Assembly (NCBI RefSeq): GCF_964656455.1
Contig: NC_135717.1
Span: 11,189,033 to 11,253,032, forward strand
DNA: 64,000 nt
Origin: Halichoerus grypus
Taxonomy: Eukaryota > Chordata > Mammalia > Carnivora > Phocidae
Direction: 5' to 3'
Shown: in pieces, positions 52,800 through 63,856 of the stretch
How the letters are laid out: every line of letters starts with the position of its first letter
How positions within the stretch are numbered: the first letter of the stretch is position 1
The notes under the pieces: generated by a model
Database searches by the model: none
Seen by the model: the letters and a program-made list of their open reading frames with translations, nothing else
What the model was told of the DNA's origin: nothing
Program-made: the position numbers and the translations under genes

Positions 52800-53465
52800 A
52801 TTTCCAGTCTAGACAAATACCAGGCTTGTAGCTCCCTATGTTTCCCCACCAAATACAACAATAAATTCTGGAGAAAATACAAGAGGCAACCAACCACAGG
52901 AAAACTCTGAAAGTTGGTAAGAGGAAGGCGTACTGGTTTGGGACCCCAGCACTGAAGGAAAAACACAGTAGCGGGGTGTCTTATGTGCCCCCCCCCACAC
53001 CCAACAGAAGGTAACCTAGACCCACATTTCCCAATCCCCAGCCTAGCATCATCTTCCTTTGGATTGAATGGGAAGCCTACCTATCACATCAGGACACAGG
53101 GCGTAACTACAGTAGAATGAATAAGTGGCCAAGGAAAGCCCCCTCCCTTGCCTTTGGGCCAGAGACTCCCCTCCCTTGGGGCAGGGAGAAAGACCTGGCA
53201 AGAGGAATCCACTAGAACACACAGCCTAGTCCAGGAAGCTCCTTTGTCCCATAGACCTGAGACTCTGTTTCACCACCCAGAGAAAACAAGGCACCAGGAA
53301 GAGATTCTACCACAAATGCCTCTGGTCCAGGAAGCTCTCTTGGAACCCCCCAAGAAGGAGGGGATCCTGCCACAAATGCTGGGCCAGGGAAGCCTCTGCA
53401 GTAGATAATCTCAACAGCTTTATAATCATTAAAGAAATTGAATTGTTAATTTAAAAGCTCCCCCA
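52800..53465. other. Unclassified segment with internal repeats
   Basis: A motif around 'ccaggaagctc' recurs at about 53232, 53325 and (as ccagggaagcctc) 53384, with a linked 'ccacaaatgc' before the last two, giving a decayed unit of about 60 bp. A plus frame of 86 codons (53148-53408) runs through it. May be an L1 5' region; not identified. Confidence 0.45.
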
Positions 53466-53892
53466 AATTAAGCCACAACGAGATATTACTACCCATCTAT
53501 CAGAATGACCAAAATAAAAACAATGACAGTGTTAAATGCTGGTAAGAATATGGAGAAACTGGGTCAGCCAGTCATTGTTGGTGGGAATGTAAAATGGTAC
53601 AGCCACTCTAGAAAACAATTTTGTGCTTTGTTTCTTTCTTTTTTTTTTTTTCAATTTTGTGCTTTCTTATAAAGTTAAATGCACAAGTATTGCATGATCC
53701 CACAATTGTGCTCTTGGGCATTTACTGCAGAGAAATGAAAACTTCAGTCCACAAAAAATCCTGTACATAGCAGGTTTATTAGTAATAGCCCCAAAGAGGA
53801 AACAGCTCAGATGTTCTTCAATAGGTGCATAATTAAACAAACTGTGGTATATATATACCATGGGATACTGCTCAGCAACAAAAAAGAGCACA

Positions 53893-54412
53893 TTTTTCCT
53901 TTATTCATTAGAGCTGAAGATTTTTACCCTTTTCACCAACCTCTTCCTATTTCCAACATGCACCCCAGCCCCTAGCAACCACTTTTCTACTCTCTGTTTC
54001 TATGAGTTTGATTTTTTTTTTTTAAGATTTCACATATAAGTGAGATCATGCAGTATTGTCTCTCTTTGTCTGGTTTATTTAACTTAGAATAATGCCCTCA
54101 AGGTCCATCCATGTTATTGCAAATGGCAGGATTGCCTTCTTTCTCAAGGCTGGATGATATTCCATATATATGTATTATATTATCCATTCATCCATTGATA
54201 GACACTTAGATCGTTTCCATACCTTGGTTGTGAATAATTCTCCTATGAACATGGGAATGCAGACATACTCTTCAATATACTATTCAATATACTTCAATAT
54301 ACTGGTTTCATTTCCTTTCAATAGATATCCAGCAGTAAAATTGCTGGGTCATATGGTAGTGCCATTTTTAATCTCTTGAGGAAACTCCATACTGTTTTCC
54401 ATAGGAACAAAT
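53893..54412 (-). mobile_element. L1 3' fragment nested in L1 (antisense)
   Basis: 'agcccctagcaaccacttttctactctctgtttctatg', 'tataagtgagatcatgcagtattgtc', 'ttagaataatgccctcaaggtcc', 'aattgctgggtcatatggtag' and 'gaggaaactccatactgttttcc' read in antisense L1 order. It splits the sense L1. Confidence 0.85.
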
Positions 54413-54719
54413 TACTGATACAGGCAAAAACTTAGATGAATCTCCAGGAATTATGCTGAATGAAAGTCAACGTCAAACATCAAAATGTTACGTATTATAT
54501 GATTCCATTTGTATAGTGAACTTTGAAATGACAACAATGAGAACTGGAGATCCGATTAGAGGATCTCAGGAGTTAGGGATGGGGTGGGAGAAGGAGAGAG
54601 GTCAGGGTGGTTATCATAGGGCAACAAGGGATCCTTGTGGTGATGGAAATATTCAGTTATCAATTGTGATGGATACAGGAATCTACACACCCGATAAAAT
54701 TGTATAAGACTAAATACGT

Positions 54720-54746
54720 GCACACACACGCACACACACACACACA
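54720..54746. repeat. (CA)n microsatellite in L1 3' UTR
   Basis: CA dinucleotides with one CG interruption, at the usual place of a CA-rich patch in this L1 3' UTR. Confidence 0.9.
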
Positions 54747-55205
54747 GATGAGATATAATAAAACTGGGGAAATCTGAGTAAGATCAGTGCATTATGTCAA
54801 GGTCAGTATCCTGGTTGTAACATTGTACTATGGTTTTGCCAGCTCTAACCACTGGGGGAAACTGGGCTGAGTACTCCGTACTTTTTCTTACATCTGTATG
54901 TGAATCCATAATGATCTCAGTAACACTTTTAATTAAAAATTATGGTTATGAAGAGGCTGTGATAGTATGTAATAAATTGTTCATAACATAAACTACAGGC
55001 TAGACAAAATTAAAATATTCATAAAATTTATATACAGCATAGTTCTGGCAAGTGGATTCAAATAAAGCAAAAATCAAAAGTGTAAAATTTGAAATTAAAG
55101 GAGAAATGGGAAATCCAAAGGAAAACAAAAAATACTGTATTAAAATTTTATTTTCCAAATTTTCTATAATGAGCACATGATACTTGTATAAAGAAGAAAT
55201 AAACT

Positions 55206-55311
55206 TTCTTAAAAATAGACATTTTTATCCACTCTTAGATTTTTAGTATTTATCAATGCCATTAAAGACCTACATTTCTCAATAAATGCTGCTGGAAACC
55301 CAATCTGAATG
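55206..55311. other. Unique AT-rich sequence
   Basis: Nothing recognised before the SINE target site. Confidence 0.3.
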
Positions 55312-55326
55312 GTACAGCTGTATTTT

Positions 55327-55523
55327 TTTGAGATTTTATTTATTTATTTGAGAGAGAGAGAGAGCGAGCAAAAGTTGGAGGCAGGAGCAGAGGCAGAGGG
55401 AGAGGGAGAAGCAGGCTCCCCACTGAGCAGGGAGCCCAATGCAGGGCTCAATCCCAGGACCCTGAGATCATGACCTGAGCCGAAAGGCAGATGCTTAACC
55501 AACTGAGCCACCCAGGTGCCCCA
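55327..55523 (-). mobile_element. CAN-SINE (antisense)
   Basis: TTGAGATTTTATTTATTTATTTGAG, GAGAAGCAGGCTCCCCACTG, antisense head ending ACTGAGCCACCCAGGTGCCC. Duplication gtacagctgtatttt (55312-55326) and gtatatctgtatttt (55524-55538). Confidence 0.95.
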
Positions 55524-55539
55524 GTATATCTGTATTTTG

Positions 55540-56215
55540 ACACAAGCAGCAGAAGTCTTTAAAAGCTGAGTTTTAATGAAAAAAAAAATTAGACATCAGT
55601 GAGTTCAGGAGAGGAACAAATGGAGATGGTGGGCATATTCCTACCCTTTTCTGGGTCCTTGGAACCCATATTGGGATCACCCACTCTGCTCTTGCTTAAG
55701 GCTGCTCACATACCTCCATGGTGGATTCCTCTCCTCTTGCATCACTAATGGACTTCAGGCTTGGCTTGAAGTTATTCAGCTGTGAAGACACAATTTCAAA
55801 TTGGCCTGCCTGTTTCAGTATGCACAAATTCCTCCACAACAGGGAGATTTCTCTGGGGAAATTTTGAAAGCAAGGAGAGATGCTGAAAGAGTTTGGAGAA
55901 GATTGTTTTCTGCATGGGCAGTTCTGAGTGCAATTAAGTTGTACCCCAAATTTGCTAGGCTAGAAAATATTTGGGAAGAAATAGGATCTCCTCTGCAACA
56001 CGAAGAATAGTGTTTCATTTCTAAATGAAGGAAAGCTATCACTGAATTACAAGAGCAGAAGGTACCTGAGAGACCCGCCACCATGTTGAACAATATCAGG
56101 TGGCCCCATCTTCATTTAGCATTGTGGCCCCAAGTTGTGCAGTGTACAACTTGCATGACTGTATTTGTTAATTCTACTAAATTCAGTCATTACCACCACT
56201 GCCCCTCCACCCCCT
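55540..56215. other. Unique sequence, no gene seen
   Basis: Frames of 69 (plus) and 92 codons (minus) overlap at 55801-56093 with no recognised domain. Confidence 0.38.
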
Positions 56216-56221
56216 CTCACT

Positions 56222-56365
56222 GAGATGCAATCCCTTAGAGAGGAGGAAAGGAAGGCCCAGAGAAGGGAAGGAAGTTGTCCAAAGTCACACAACTCACCAT
56301 GGAATCTGGATTCTTGAATTTTAGACCAATACTCTCTCCTCTCTACATTGCTTCCTGGAAGAAAT
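56222..56365 (-). mobile_element. MIR SINE (antisense)
   Basis: 'gaggaaaggaaggcccagagaagggaaggaagttgtccaaagtcacacaactcaccatggaatctggattc' is antisense MIR. Confidence 0.8.
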
Positions 56366-56484
56366 GTTTTTACTCAAAAGAAGTTTTTTTTCTTAAAAGT
56401 ATTTGTTTCAAATCTTCATGGCTGGAACCTAAACTGGGTTTTCATAATGTTAAAACAAGACTCAAATTGAGTGCAGATTTTAAG

Positions 56485-56640
56485 TATAGTTTTCTCATAT
56501 GAAATGGGGATACTAATAGTATCTGCCTTTTAGGGTTGTTTGGGTGATAAATGAGTTAATATATGTAGAACACTTAGAACACTGCCTGTCATATAGAAGG
56601 TACTATATAAGTATTAGATATTATTATTATTAGCAGCATG
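56485..56640 (+). mobile_element. MIR SINE 3' part
   Basis: 'tctcatatgaaatggggatactaatagtatctgcc', 'ttagggttgtttgggtgataaatgagttaatatatgtagaacacttagaacactgcctg' and 'aaggtactatataagtatta' match the MIR core and tail. Confidence 0.9.
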
Positions 56641-56756
56641 TACTTCTATATGCTAATAATAAATAAAATGTAGACCCTTCAGGGAACATGTACTTTTCAT
56701 TTTTGCTTCTACAGGACCTGGCATGGCTTTGAGGAAGTGCTCTATTAATATTGTTT

Positions 56757-56890
56757 GATGATGGCTGGCTGGATGGATGGATGAATGGATGGAAGGATGG
56801 ATGAATGGATGAATGGATGGAAGAATGGATGGATGGATGGAAAGATGGATGGATGGATGGATGGAATAAATGAATAAAGAGATGAATAAA
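56757..56890. repeat. (ATGG)n microsatellite
   Basis: GGAT/ATGG units with GAAT and GGAA variants over about 130 bp, merging into an (AATA)-like patch. Likely hypervariable. The Ser/Ile/His-Pro-rich minus frame here is an artefact. Confidence 0.96.
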
Positions 56891-56894
56891 TTCA

Positions 56895-57900
56895 AGTTCA
56901 TATGATTAAGCAACCTGTTAACTCCATAGAATGAGTCTTTCTCACCAGATACTTTTTGCACGGATAATAAAGACATGAGATTGGTCACAGGTGATATGTT
57001 AAGAGTTTTGTTGTCATTGAATTCTAGAACTGTTAGGTCTTAGACAACTCTTTTTGCACTTTTTTGACCCAGTACAGGAAATCACATGAGCAGCTCCTGA
57101 ACAGGCAACTGTAGTTTGAAAGCTGTGGGGGAGAAAGAGCTCATTCCCTGGCAGGCTAACGGTCCTCTGACTATATCGTTATAATTGTCACCAAGTTCTT
57201 CCTAAGTCCACCTTGTTCCTTCTGTGCATGTGAACCTCATGGTGACACCAAGAATGAGGCTAATCTCCCCACCACAATTTTCTTTTCTTCACTTATATGA
57301 CAAATATCGAGAGAGCATACAATGATTAAAAAGTAGATATAGTTGCTACTGTCCTGGAGATCACTTCATCACTGAAGACACAGAAGAGGAAATAATGAGC
57401 TGAACATAGAAGGACACACTATGGAAAGTGCTCTAGAGGAAGGGCACAGGGTGGCGCCCCTGAGTTTGCCCTGAGTTGCTTGAGAAGGAAACTTCTGGAA
57501 GGGACTGCTGCTCTTCAGTGCTTCAGAGTTGGCTAATAGTGTAGAAAGAACTGTCAGGGCCACACATAAATTCAATGATAGCTGAATTCTCACCTCAGGG
57601 AGATGAGAAAGACAGTATCAGCCAGCTTCTGCCTTCAGATGCTGAGATATTCTATAAAGAAGTATATCAAAATGAAGCAGGCTGATGGACCATGTCACAG
57701 ATCATCCAAGTTGGAACAGAATTTATGGATCACCTAGACCATACTCCTTCCCCCTTAGCACACACTCACATCCACACCCCCAAACCAAGCCTCAACAAGA
57801 GAAAGGGTGTAAACGTTAGGTGTCTTGACTCTCAGCTCTTGGATTCCAGGACATAACTCTCTCTCTTGGTTATCCTCCTACCAACCTGCCTCAGAGGCTG
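56895..57900. other. Unique sequence, no gene seen
   Basis: Some MIR-family-like words ('ggaacagaatttatggatcacctagacc' near 57711) but no clear element. A minus frame of 74 codons is unsupported. Confidence 0.38.
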
Positions 57901-57904
57901 CTCC

Positions 57905-58650
57905 TTCTTTAGCCACTTTTGCTAGATCCTTCTCATTTTCCTGACTTCAGAACACTCCAGTACTTGGGGTTCAGTCCTCCCCTCCCTTCTATTCTATCTT
58001 CATTCCCTAATATATATCATATATTATACCCTAAAGCTTTCAATGTCATATATGCATTGGTGGATTCTAAATTCATGACTTTAACCCAACCCCTCACCTA
58101 AACTCCATGTGCACACTCAACAGTACGACGTACGTTAATACGGGTCTTATGCCAAGAATCAGGTCTTGATTTTTGTTCCCGAACTTAGCTCCTGCCTCAG
58201 TCTACCCAATCTCAGGCAATGGCCCTCCAGCCCTCCAGCTGTCCAGGTCAACAGCCTTGGGATTGTCCTTGGTTCCTTTGTTTCACTCTGTATAACTAGT
58301 ATATTAGCAAATCCTGCCTCTTCTGTGTGCAAAATATATTTAGAATTGCGATCTCCACCATCCTAGACCAAGCCATCAGCACCTCTCTTAACAGACTTCC
58401 CTGCTTTGACTCTTGTCTTCCTATAGTCTATGCCTTTATAGAATGATCTAGCTACTGTTACTCTCCAACCTCATCTCTCACCACTCTCTGGCTTTCTAAC
58501 TCTGATCACCCATACCAACCTCTTAACTCTTCCTGGGACCCATGGGTCATGGCTCCCATCCCGGGGCCTTGGCACTGACTCCTCTCTCTGTCTCTGGAAT
58601 GCTGTCCCCACTTTCAGTAGACCTCTTTTGCTTTTCTGGATTCCATCTTG
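57905..58650 (+). mobile_element. L2 LINE ORF2-end to 3' region
   Basis: 'gtggattctaaattcatgac', 'caatctcaggcaatggccctccagccctccagctgtccaggtcaacagccttgggattgtccttggttcc', 'agcaaatcctgcctcttctgtg', 'ccatcctagaccaagccatcagc', 'ccttggcactgactcctc' follow L2 for about 750 bp. Decayed frame. Confidence 0.78.
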
Positions 58651-59140
58651 CACCTTTCCCTGCCTTCCTTCTTCTTGCGTGGTTGAGATAAAGAAACCAG
58701 TGGGTTAGGTAATGCCGGGACTCTCTCCCCTCTGGACATCAGGAGGCTGACCACGAAAGGGCAACCTGGTGGGAAATCTTCCATCATGAGAAAGATCTCT
58801 GCATTACTCTCAGTTCGTGTCCAGGGCCCGGAATATTCCATAAGACTGTTTTGTCACCAAGAGCTCTGAGATACAGTCCCTAGGGGGTACATAAACTTTA
58901 CTAGAAATTGTTATCTCCTGTGTTTTCATTATTCCTATCTTTTGAGCTCTGAAACCCAAGCTGGGGAGTCATTTCTAGTTTTTATGCTTCCTTATGGTTA
59001 TTTGTGAACAAGCTTCATTTCACATTTTGGACTCTGAGCATCTCAAAGCTGGGGCTTCACAGCTTTATAATCTCTCTGATTTCTATCACCGAACATGACA
59101 CAGAAGAGGTTCAGGCTAAGAGTTAACATTTACAGGGCAC
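58651..59140. other. Unique sequence, no gene seen
   Basis: Nothing recognised except short C/T-rich text next to the L2. Confidence 0.35.
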
Positions 59141-59144
59141 TGAT

Positions 59145-59600
59145 GATGGTGCTAATTGTACAGGTTGTTGGCCAAAATGGCTGGGATAATTTCCTTCCTG
59201 GATGCGTTCCGCTTTGCAGTGTGAATCTGTAGCTCTTCCCTCAAGTGATAGAGCCACTTTCCCCACCCGTTGAATCTGAGCTGGCCTTGTGGCTTACTCT
59301 GACACACAGAAAGTGCCAGAAGTCCCGACATCGTGCCCATGGCATGCATGGGCCTCCAGAGGCCTTGCACATATCTACCGGGGCCCTTGGAGCTCTGCCC
59401 AATCTCCACTGGCACAAGCCCAGGCTGGCCGGCTGGAGGGGGAGAGACCTCATAGAGCAGCTGAGGCCATTCCAGACCAGCCAGCCCCAGCCGGCCTGGC
59501 AGCTGGCTGCAGATACATGAGGAAGCCTAGCCAAGGCCAGGAAAATGACACAGTAGATCCTCATCCAAATTGTCAACCCACAGAACTGTGAAGCAAATCA
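59145..59600 (+). mobile_element. MaLR-like LTR
   Basis: 'ccgttgaatctgagctggccttgtggcttactctgac', 'cacaagcccaggctggccggctgg', 'ggccattccagaccagccagccccagccggcc', 'gcagatacatgaggaagcctagcc' and 'aacccacagaactgtgaagc' follow the same LTR pattern as at 52.0 kb. Frames of 91-111 codons here are LTR-derived. Confidence 0.72.
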
Positions 59601-59621
59601 TCTGCTGTTGTTTGAAGTCAG

Positions 59622-59822
59622 GGGTTGGCAAACTGTGGCCCGTCGGCCAAATCTGGCATCCTCCTGGTTTTGTAAATACAGTTTTATTGGAGCACAGCCT
59701 CACTCAACTGTTTATGTATTGTCTATAGCTATTGTCCCATTATGAAAGCAGAGGTGGGTAGGTACAACAGCGCTTGAAATATTTGCTATCTGTCCCTTTA
59801 CAGAAAAAGTTTGCAAGCCCTA
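59622..59822 (+). mobile_element. Non-autonomous hAT-type DNA transposon
   Basis: 'aggggttggcaaactgtggcccgtcggccaaatctggc', 'tacagttttattggagcacagcc', 'tttatgtattgtctatagct', 'atttgctatctgtccctttacagaaaaagtttgcaagccct'. Both inverted termini visible; second copy of the 16.4 kb family. Confidence 0.88.
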
Positions 59823-59879
59823 AGTCACTAAGTCTGGGGGTAGTTTGTTATATCCAGGAACTAAGCCATGCACTTCAAA

Positions 59880-60005
59880 TGATTGTATGTTTTCATTGCA
59901 ACCCAGGGAGGGTTTATCATGCCCATTTTACAGATGAGGAAATAGAGGCACAGTGAGAGAGTGTAATTTGTACGTGATGGAGTCAGGGAAAAAACACAGT
60001 CTGGC
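59880..60005 (-). mobile_element. MIR SINE fragment (antisense)
   Basis: 'tgcccattttacagatgaggaaatagaggcacagtgagagagtg' is antisense MIR. Confidence 0.85.
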
Positions 60006-60009
60006 CTCA

Positions 60010-60780
60010 CACACGTGTGACCTTGGCCTGTGACTGAATAAGTATCGTTAAGTAGATGGATGAGTGTCTGAGGAAATATATAGCTGAATAAACAGGTCAG
60101 GTCAGTTTCTTTGAGGAGGAAATGGAGATGATAATGACCTTGGTGTCAATGGTGTGCTATTTGTAGGCTAAACTGAACTCCTCACAGAAAGGGTTAGGGA
60201 AGTCCACATCTAGATCTTAAGAGTTCCTGACAAGTCTTGCATGTGTGCCCGTAATGGATGTCTCAGAAGAGTCACTGAAATACATACCAGGGGGTGGGGG
60301 AAAGAAAAGGGTGGAAGGATGGAAAGCTTAGGAAAGGAAGGGAAAGCCATCCAAATTCTATGGAGGAGAGAGTCTCTCATTATGTTTCTGGTATCCATCT
60401 GATGTCTGTTTTTGATATCTGATATCCATAAGCCAACCACTAATATCCCCGTTGAAGGTAGAATCAGTCTAGAATTAACCTATCAAGGAGATTTGGAGGT
60501 TCATCCGGGGTCATTTTGCAATAGGGCAAGGAGACCCCCAACCTGTCTTAGATCGAAGCTGTGGTCTTTCCTGGCCCAGCATCCCCTGGAGCAGGTGAGG
60601 AAGGTCATTGATTGGCACCTTCCCAGGACAGTGGAGCAGCCTTCCCAGCTCATGTATTTCTCAAGAGCAGAAGCATGTGTGCCACACAGCTCCCCATCCC
60701 AGACAGAACAGAGATCTCCCTTGACTTTCTCAGCATCCTCCCCCACCCCCAACCGTGCTGATACTATTCAATAACCCACA
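60010..60780. other. Unique sequence, no gene seen
   Basis: A 120-codon plus frame (60412-60774) and an overlapping 83-codon minus frame have no recognised domain. Confidence 0.38.
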
Positions 60781-60784
60781 TTGA

Positions 60785-61090
60785 CTTTGGGAGGAGAAAA
60801 AAAAATGTAATTGCTAAAGCATAGACCCCTTTAAATGCTAAGATCAAAAGGAAGGTTTCCATCCAATGACACATAATTAAACATGCAGACGTGCCCAACT
60901 TTGATTCATGAATGCTTATGCACTTCTAAATTGTTGCCAGGGAGATCAGAGCCTGAGAAAATTAAAACCATTACGCCTCAAAAGGATACATGATTTTCAC
61001 AGCTTTCTAACGTGATTTCCTGTTGTGCAGAACTTTGTGTTTTCCCATTTTCTCCTCCCTGCCTCTGTAGCGATGTTCAGGGCTGAACAC
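60785..61090. other. Candidate conserved non-coding element
   Basis: Repeat-free with AGATCAAAAGG at 60841 (TCF-like), a TAATTA core at 60874-60879, TTCATGAATGCTTATGC, GAAAATTAAAACCATTACG and GCAGCTTTGCAAACATCC. Very low open-frame content. Regulatory role inferred. Confidence 0.4.
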
Positions 61091-61297
61091 AAGCAGCTTT
61101 GCAAACATCCTTTGCTTGAGAATTCCCGCAGACCCAGCATGATATGAGCACAGAGCCAGGCTACAAGGCCCGCCATTTTCCTATCACTTTATGTTTGACC
61201 AGAGGGCAAATTCCTGTCTTATATCCCTGAGGATGGTCTCAGATACTTGGATGATGGGGATAGCAACATGGTTACTTAAATTCCTCAGACATATGAG
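61091..61297. other. Unique sequence
   Basis: Nothing recognised. Confidence 0.3.
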
Positions 61298-61826
61298 GTG
61301 TATTGGTCAGGGTTCTCTAGAGGAACAGAACCAACAGGATCCATATCTGTATCTATATCATCTATCTATATAAAGAGAACTGTGGTAAGAATTGGCTCAT
61401 GCCATCATGGAGAATGAGACATCCCAAGATCTGCCATCTGCAGGCTGGATACCCAGGACAGCCAATGGTGTAGTTCAGTCTGAGTCCAAAGGCCCCAGAT
61501 CCGAGGAAGCAGATCATATAGATTCCAGTCTGGGTCGGAAAGCCTAAGAACCAGGAAAACTAAAGGCAGAGAATTTAATACCCAGCTTGACAACCAGGCA
61601 GGAAGAGCCAAATTCTTCCTTTCTCCACCTCTTTGTTCTATCCAAGACCTCAAAGGATGGGATGATGCCCAACACTGGGGTGGGCAAGCCACTTCCCTGA
61701 GTCTACCAATCCAAGGGCCAATTATATCCAGAAGCACCCTCACAGACACTCCCCAAAATAATGTTTACTCAACTATCTGGGCACCCAGTGATCCAGTCAA
61801 GTTGACACATAAAATTAACCACCACA
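61298..61826 (-). mobile_element. ERVL-type (MLT2-like) solo LTR, antisense
   Basis: Starts TGTATTGGTCAGGGTTCTCT, has an ATCTATATC-rich patch, 'agaattggctcatgccatcatgg', 'gatgatgcccaacac', 'aagcaccctcacagacac', 'ataatgtttactcaactatctgggcaccc' and ends 'cataaaattaaccaccaca'. TG...CA termini, near complete. Confidence 0.9.
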
Positions 61827-61879
61827 TGGAATGTCTCAATTTACATCAGGGTGGTCTGGATAATGACATTCTCTCTGCT

Positions 61880-62740
61880 TCGATGCCTTCTTTGGGTTCC
61901 CCCAGAAGTAGACACTGAGACAAGTATTTGAGTGCAGAAAAGTACAGGAAACACCATGGGGGTTTGAGGAATTAAAACAGGGAAGGGCAAACAGCTGTAA
62001 TGAAGGTGCATCGTCAAGCCCGAGAATGCCTCCTGGATGCTGCCATTATGTGTCTGTTTCAAGGAACAAGTAAAATGGTGGGAAGTTGCCAAGATTGAAA
62101 GAGCCCCAGGGGAGAAAGAACCAGGCAGCCTCAAAGCATTTTTTGCTTATTCAGTGACTTTCAAATGTCCTTCAAGCAGACAGCCACACACACTATTCAA
62201 GCCAAGCAAGGTGGGGAAGCAGAGAGAACCCACTGGCTCTTACAGGAGGCATGCTGGGTCCCTGGCGGCTCAGGCTGGTGTAGTGGAAGGAAGGCAGGTC
62301 TAAGTGACCCCTTTATTGCTTGGCCCTTACACAGTCAGCAGGCAGCTGGTCCATGATCAATAAGGTCAACAGGGTGCAGCTCAGGGAAGCATCCATGAGC
62401 AGGAGGTAGATGATACTCAGAATCAGAAGGCAGCAGGATCATGATTGTCACAGGTGGGCTGGGAGCAGAAGAGGTCGGACTGTGTATTGAAAACCTCTCA
62501 GAGAAGGCTGTCATGCAGGCCGAGCGTACATTCCTGGTAGGTACCTGTGGGGCTGGGCAGGGAAGCTGAGCCGGAAGCTGAGGTGCATGCCTGGTCTGGT
62601 GAGAACCAGTGAGCATAGGATACCAGGGGCTCACTCCTGCACCTGGCCACAGCAGCTTGGTGAACCCCCTCCTCCAGCTGCAGGGCTGAAGCAGTGGGTA
62701 TTCTGCCTGCCTCACTCAGGATCATCATAGGGACCAATCA
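61880..62740 (-). other. Unclassified, possibly LTR-like
   Basis: 'ttcccccagaagtagacactgagacaagtatttgagtgcag' and 'caggaaacaccatgggggtttgagg' recall the antisense end of a mammalian LTR. A 126-codon minus frame (62335-62715) has no recognised motif. Confidence 0.4.
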
Positions 62741-62929
62741 AGGCTGAGGCTCTAGGGAAAGAACCAGAGGCTCCAGGTGGGAGGTTGAGGACTATGAGTT
62801 TATACCATCCTTTTTATGGAATTGTAGAAAAAATTAGGTCATTCTCTGGCAGGGCACATCTCTGCCAAACACGGGCAGCAAAGCCGGCGACACCAACCCA
62901 AAATGCTTTCTTAGAAAGGGTGACTGTGG
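62741..62929. other. Unique sequence
   Basis: Nothing recognised. Confidence 0.3.
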
Positions 62930-63170
62930 CTATTTTCCATCCTGGGCCTGCGGGATGAGATATTAAATAAACACGTTGCCAAATAATGATTTTGTTGTAG
63001 CATTTTATTGATAACTAGAAAAGACTAGCGCACGTACTCTCTGTTCGATCCAGCAGACCGCCCAACTCCCCACTTCCCACAGGTAATTACCCGCTCCTAA
63101 TTGGGTCTGAAAGCAGCGGGTTTGTATTTAAAGGTAAGAGTACAGCACACTTTGTATTTTTCCAGCGACC
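62930..63170. other. Candidate conserved non-coding element
   Basis: Repeat-free with CAGGTAATTACCCGC around 63080-63094, CTCCTAATTGGG (63094-63105), AAATAATGATTTTG and TTATTGATAAC. CpG words (GCGCACG, ACCGCC, CAGCGACC) are retained. Enhancer-like by composition only. Confidence 0.4.
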
Positions 63171-63530
63171 ACATGGATGAGATTTTAGTGCTCCGTGGAG
63201 CCATGGCTTAAAGACCCAGCTGACGACGTCTCCATGAGACCCAGGACCTTCGCTTAAGCTGCGTCCTTGGACAAAATATATCACTTCTCAGAGTCTGTGT
63301 CTCTTCATTTACAAGCAGAAAGGAATGGCTTGATGTTTAAATGAGGTTGGGGACACAAAAACAGCTATCCCAGTTCCTGACACACATGCTCAGGGGTTGC
63401 TCACTGAATTAGAATCTTTCAATGTGGAATGGCATGGTTCTAAATCTCTACCTCTCATAGCTTTGGCATGTGTTGCAAATAGTCTCATCATGATTACTAC
63501 ATCTGTGCATAACACTTAATAGTTTAGTTA
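63171..63530. other. Unique sequence, MIR-like end
   Basis: 'cacttctcagagtctgtgtctcttcatttacaagc' near 63282-63316 looks like a MIR core in plus orientation. Otherwise nothing. Confidence 0.35.
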
Positions 63531-63534
63531 TTTC

Positions 63535-63856
63535 TATTTCTTACATTTGATTTTGTATTTAAGTATAATTAACATACAGTATTATTTAGTTTCAGGTGTA
63601 CAATACAGTGATTCAACGATTTTCTACATTATTCAGTGCACATTATAATAAGTGAACTCCCCTTTATCTATTTCACCCATCCCTCCCACCAGCTTGCTCT
63701 CCATATTTGAGTCTTTTTATTTGTTTTTTGGTCTCTTTCTTTCCTTGTTTGTTCGTGTATTTTGTTTCTCAAATTCTACTGTTGGTTGGGATTGCAAACT
63801 GGTGCCACCATTGTAGAAAACAGTAGGAGTTTACACAAAAAAATAAAAATAAAAAT
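63535..63856 (-). mobile_element. L1 3' end with inverted 5' part
   Basis: 63535-63776 is antisense L1 3' text ('aagtataattaacatacagtattatttagtttcaggtgtacaatacagtgattcaac'). From 63777 the sense strand of an upstream L1 part follows ('actgttggttgggattgcaaactggtgccaccattgtagaaaacagtagg'). This order is that of a twin-primed insertion. Confidence 0.75.

Larger units (their letters stand above)
53468..55205 (+). mobile_element. L1 3' region (sense), split by antisense L1
   Basis: Left part 53468-53892: 'acgagatattactacccatc', 'tgttggtgggaatgtaaaatggtac', 'ttaaacaaactgtggtatat', 'gggatactgctcagcaac'. Right part from about 54413: 'tactgatacaggcaaaaacttagatgaatctcc', 'gattccatttgtatagtg', 'aaaactggggaaatctgag', ending near 55205. 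Interrupted at 53893-54412. Confidence 0.82.

Noticed and set aside
56653..56988. 111-codon frame rich in His-Pro-Ser-Ile repeats
   Set aside because: It is the translation of an ATGG microsatellite.
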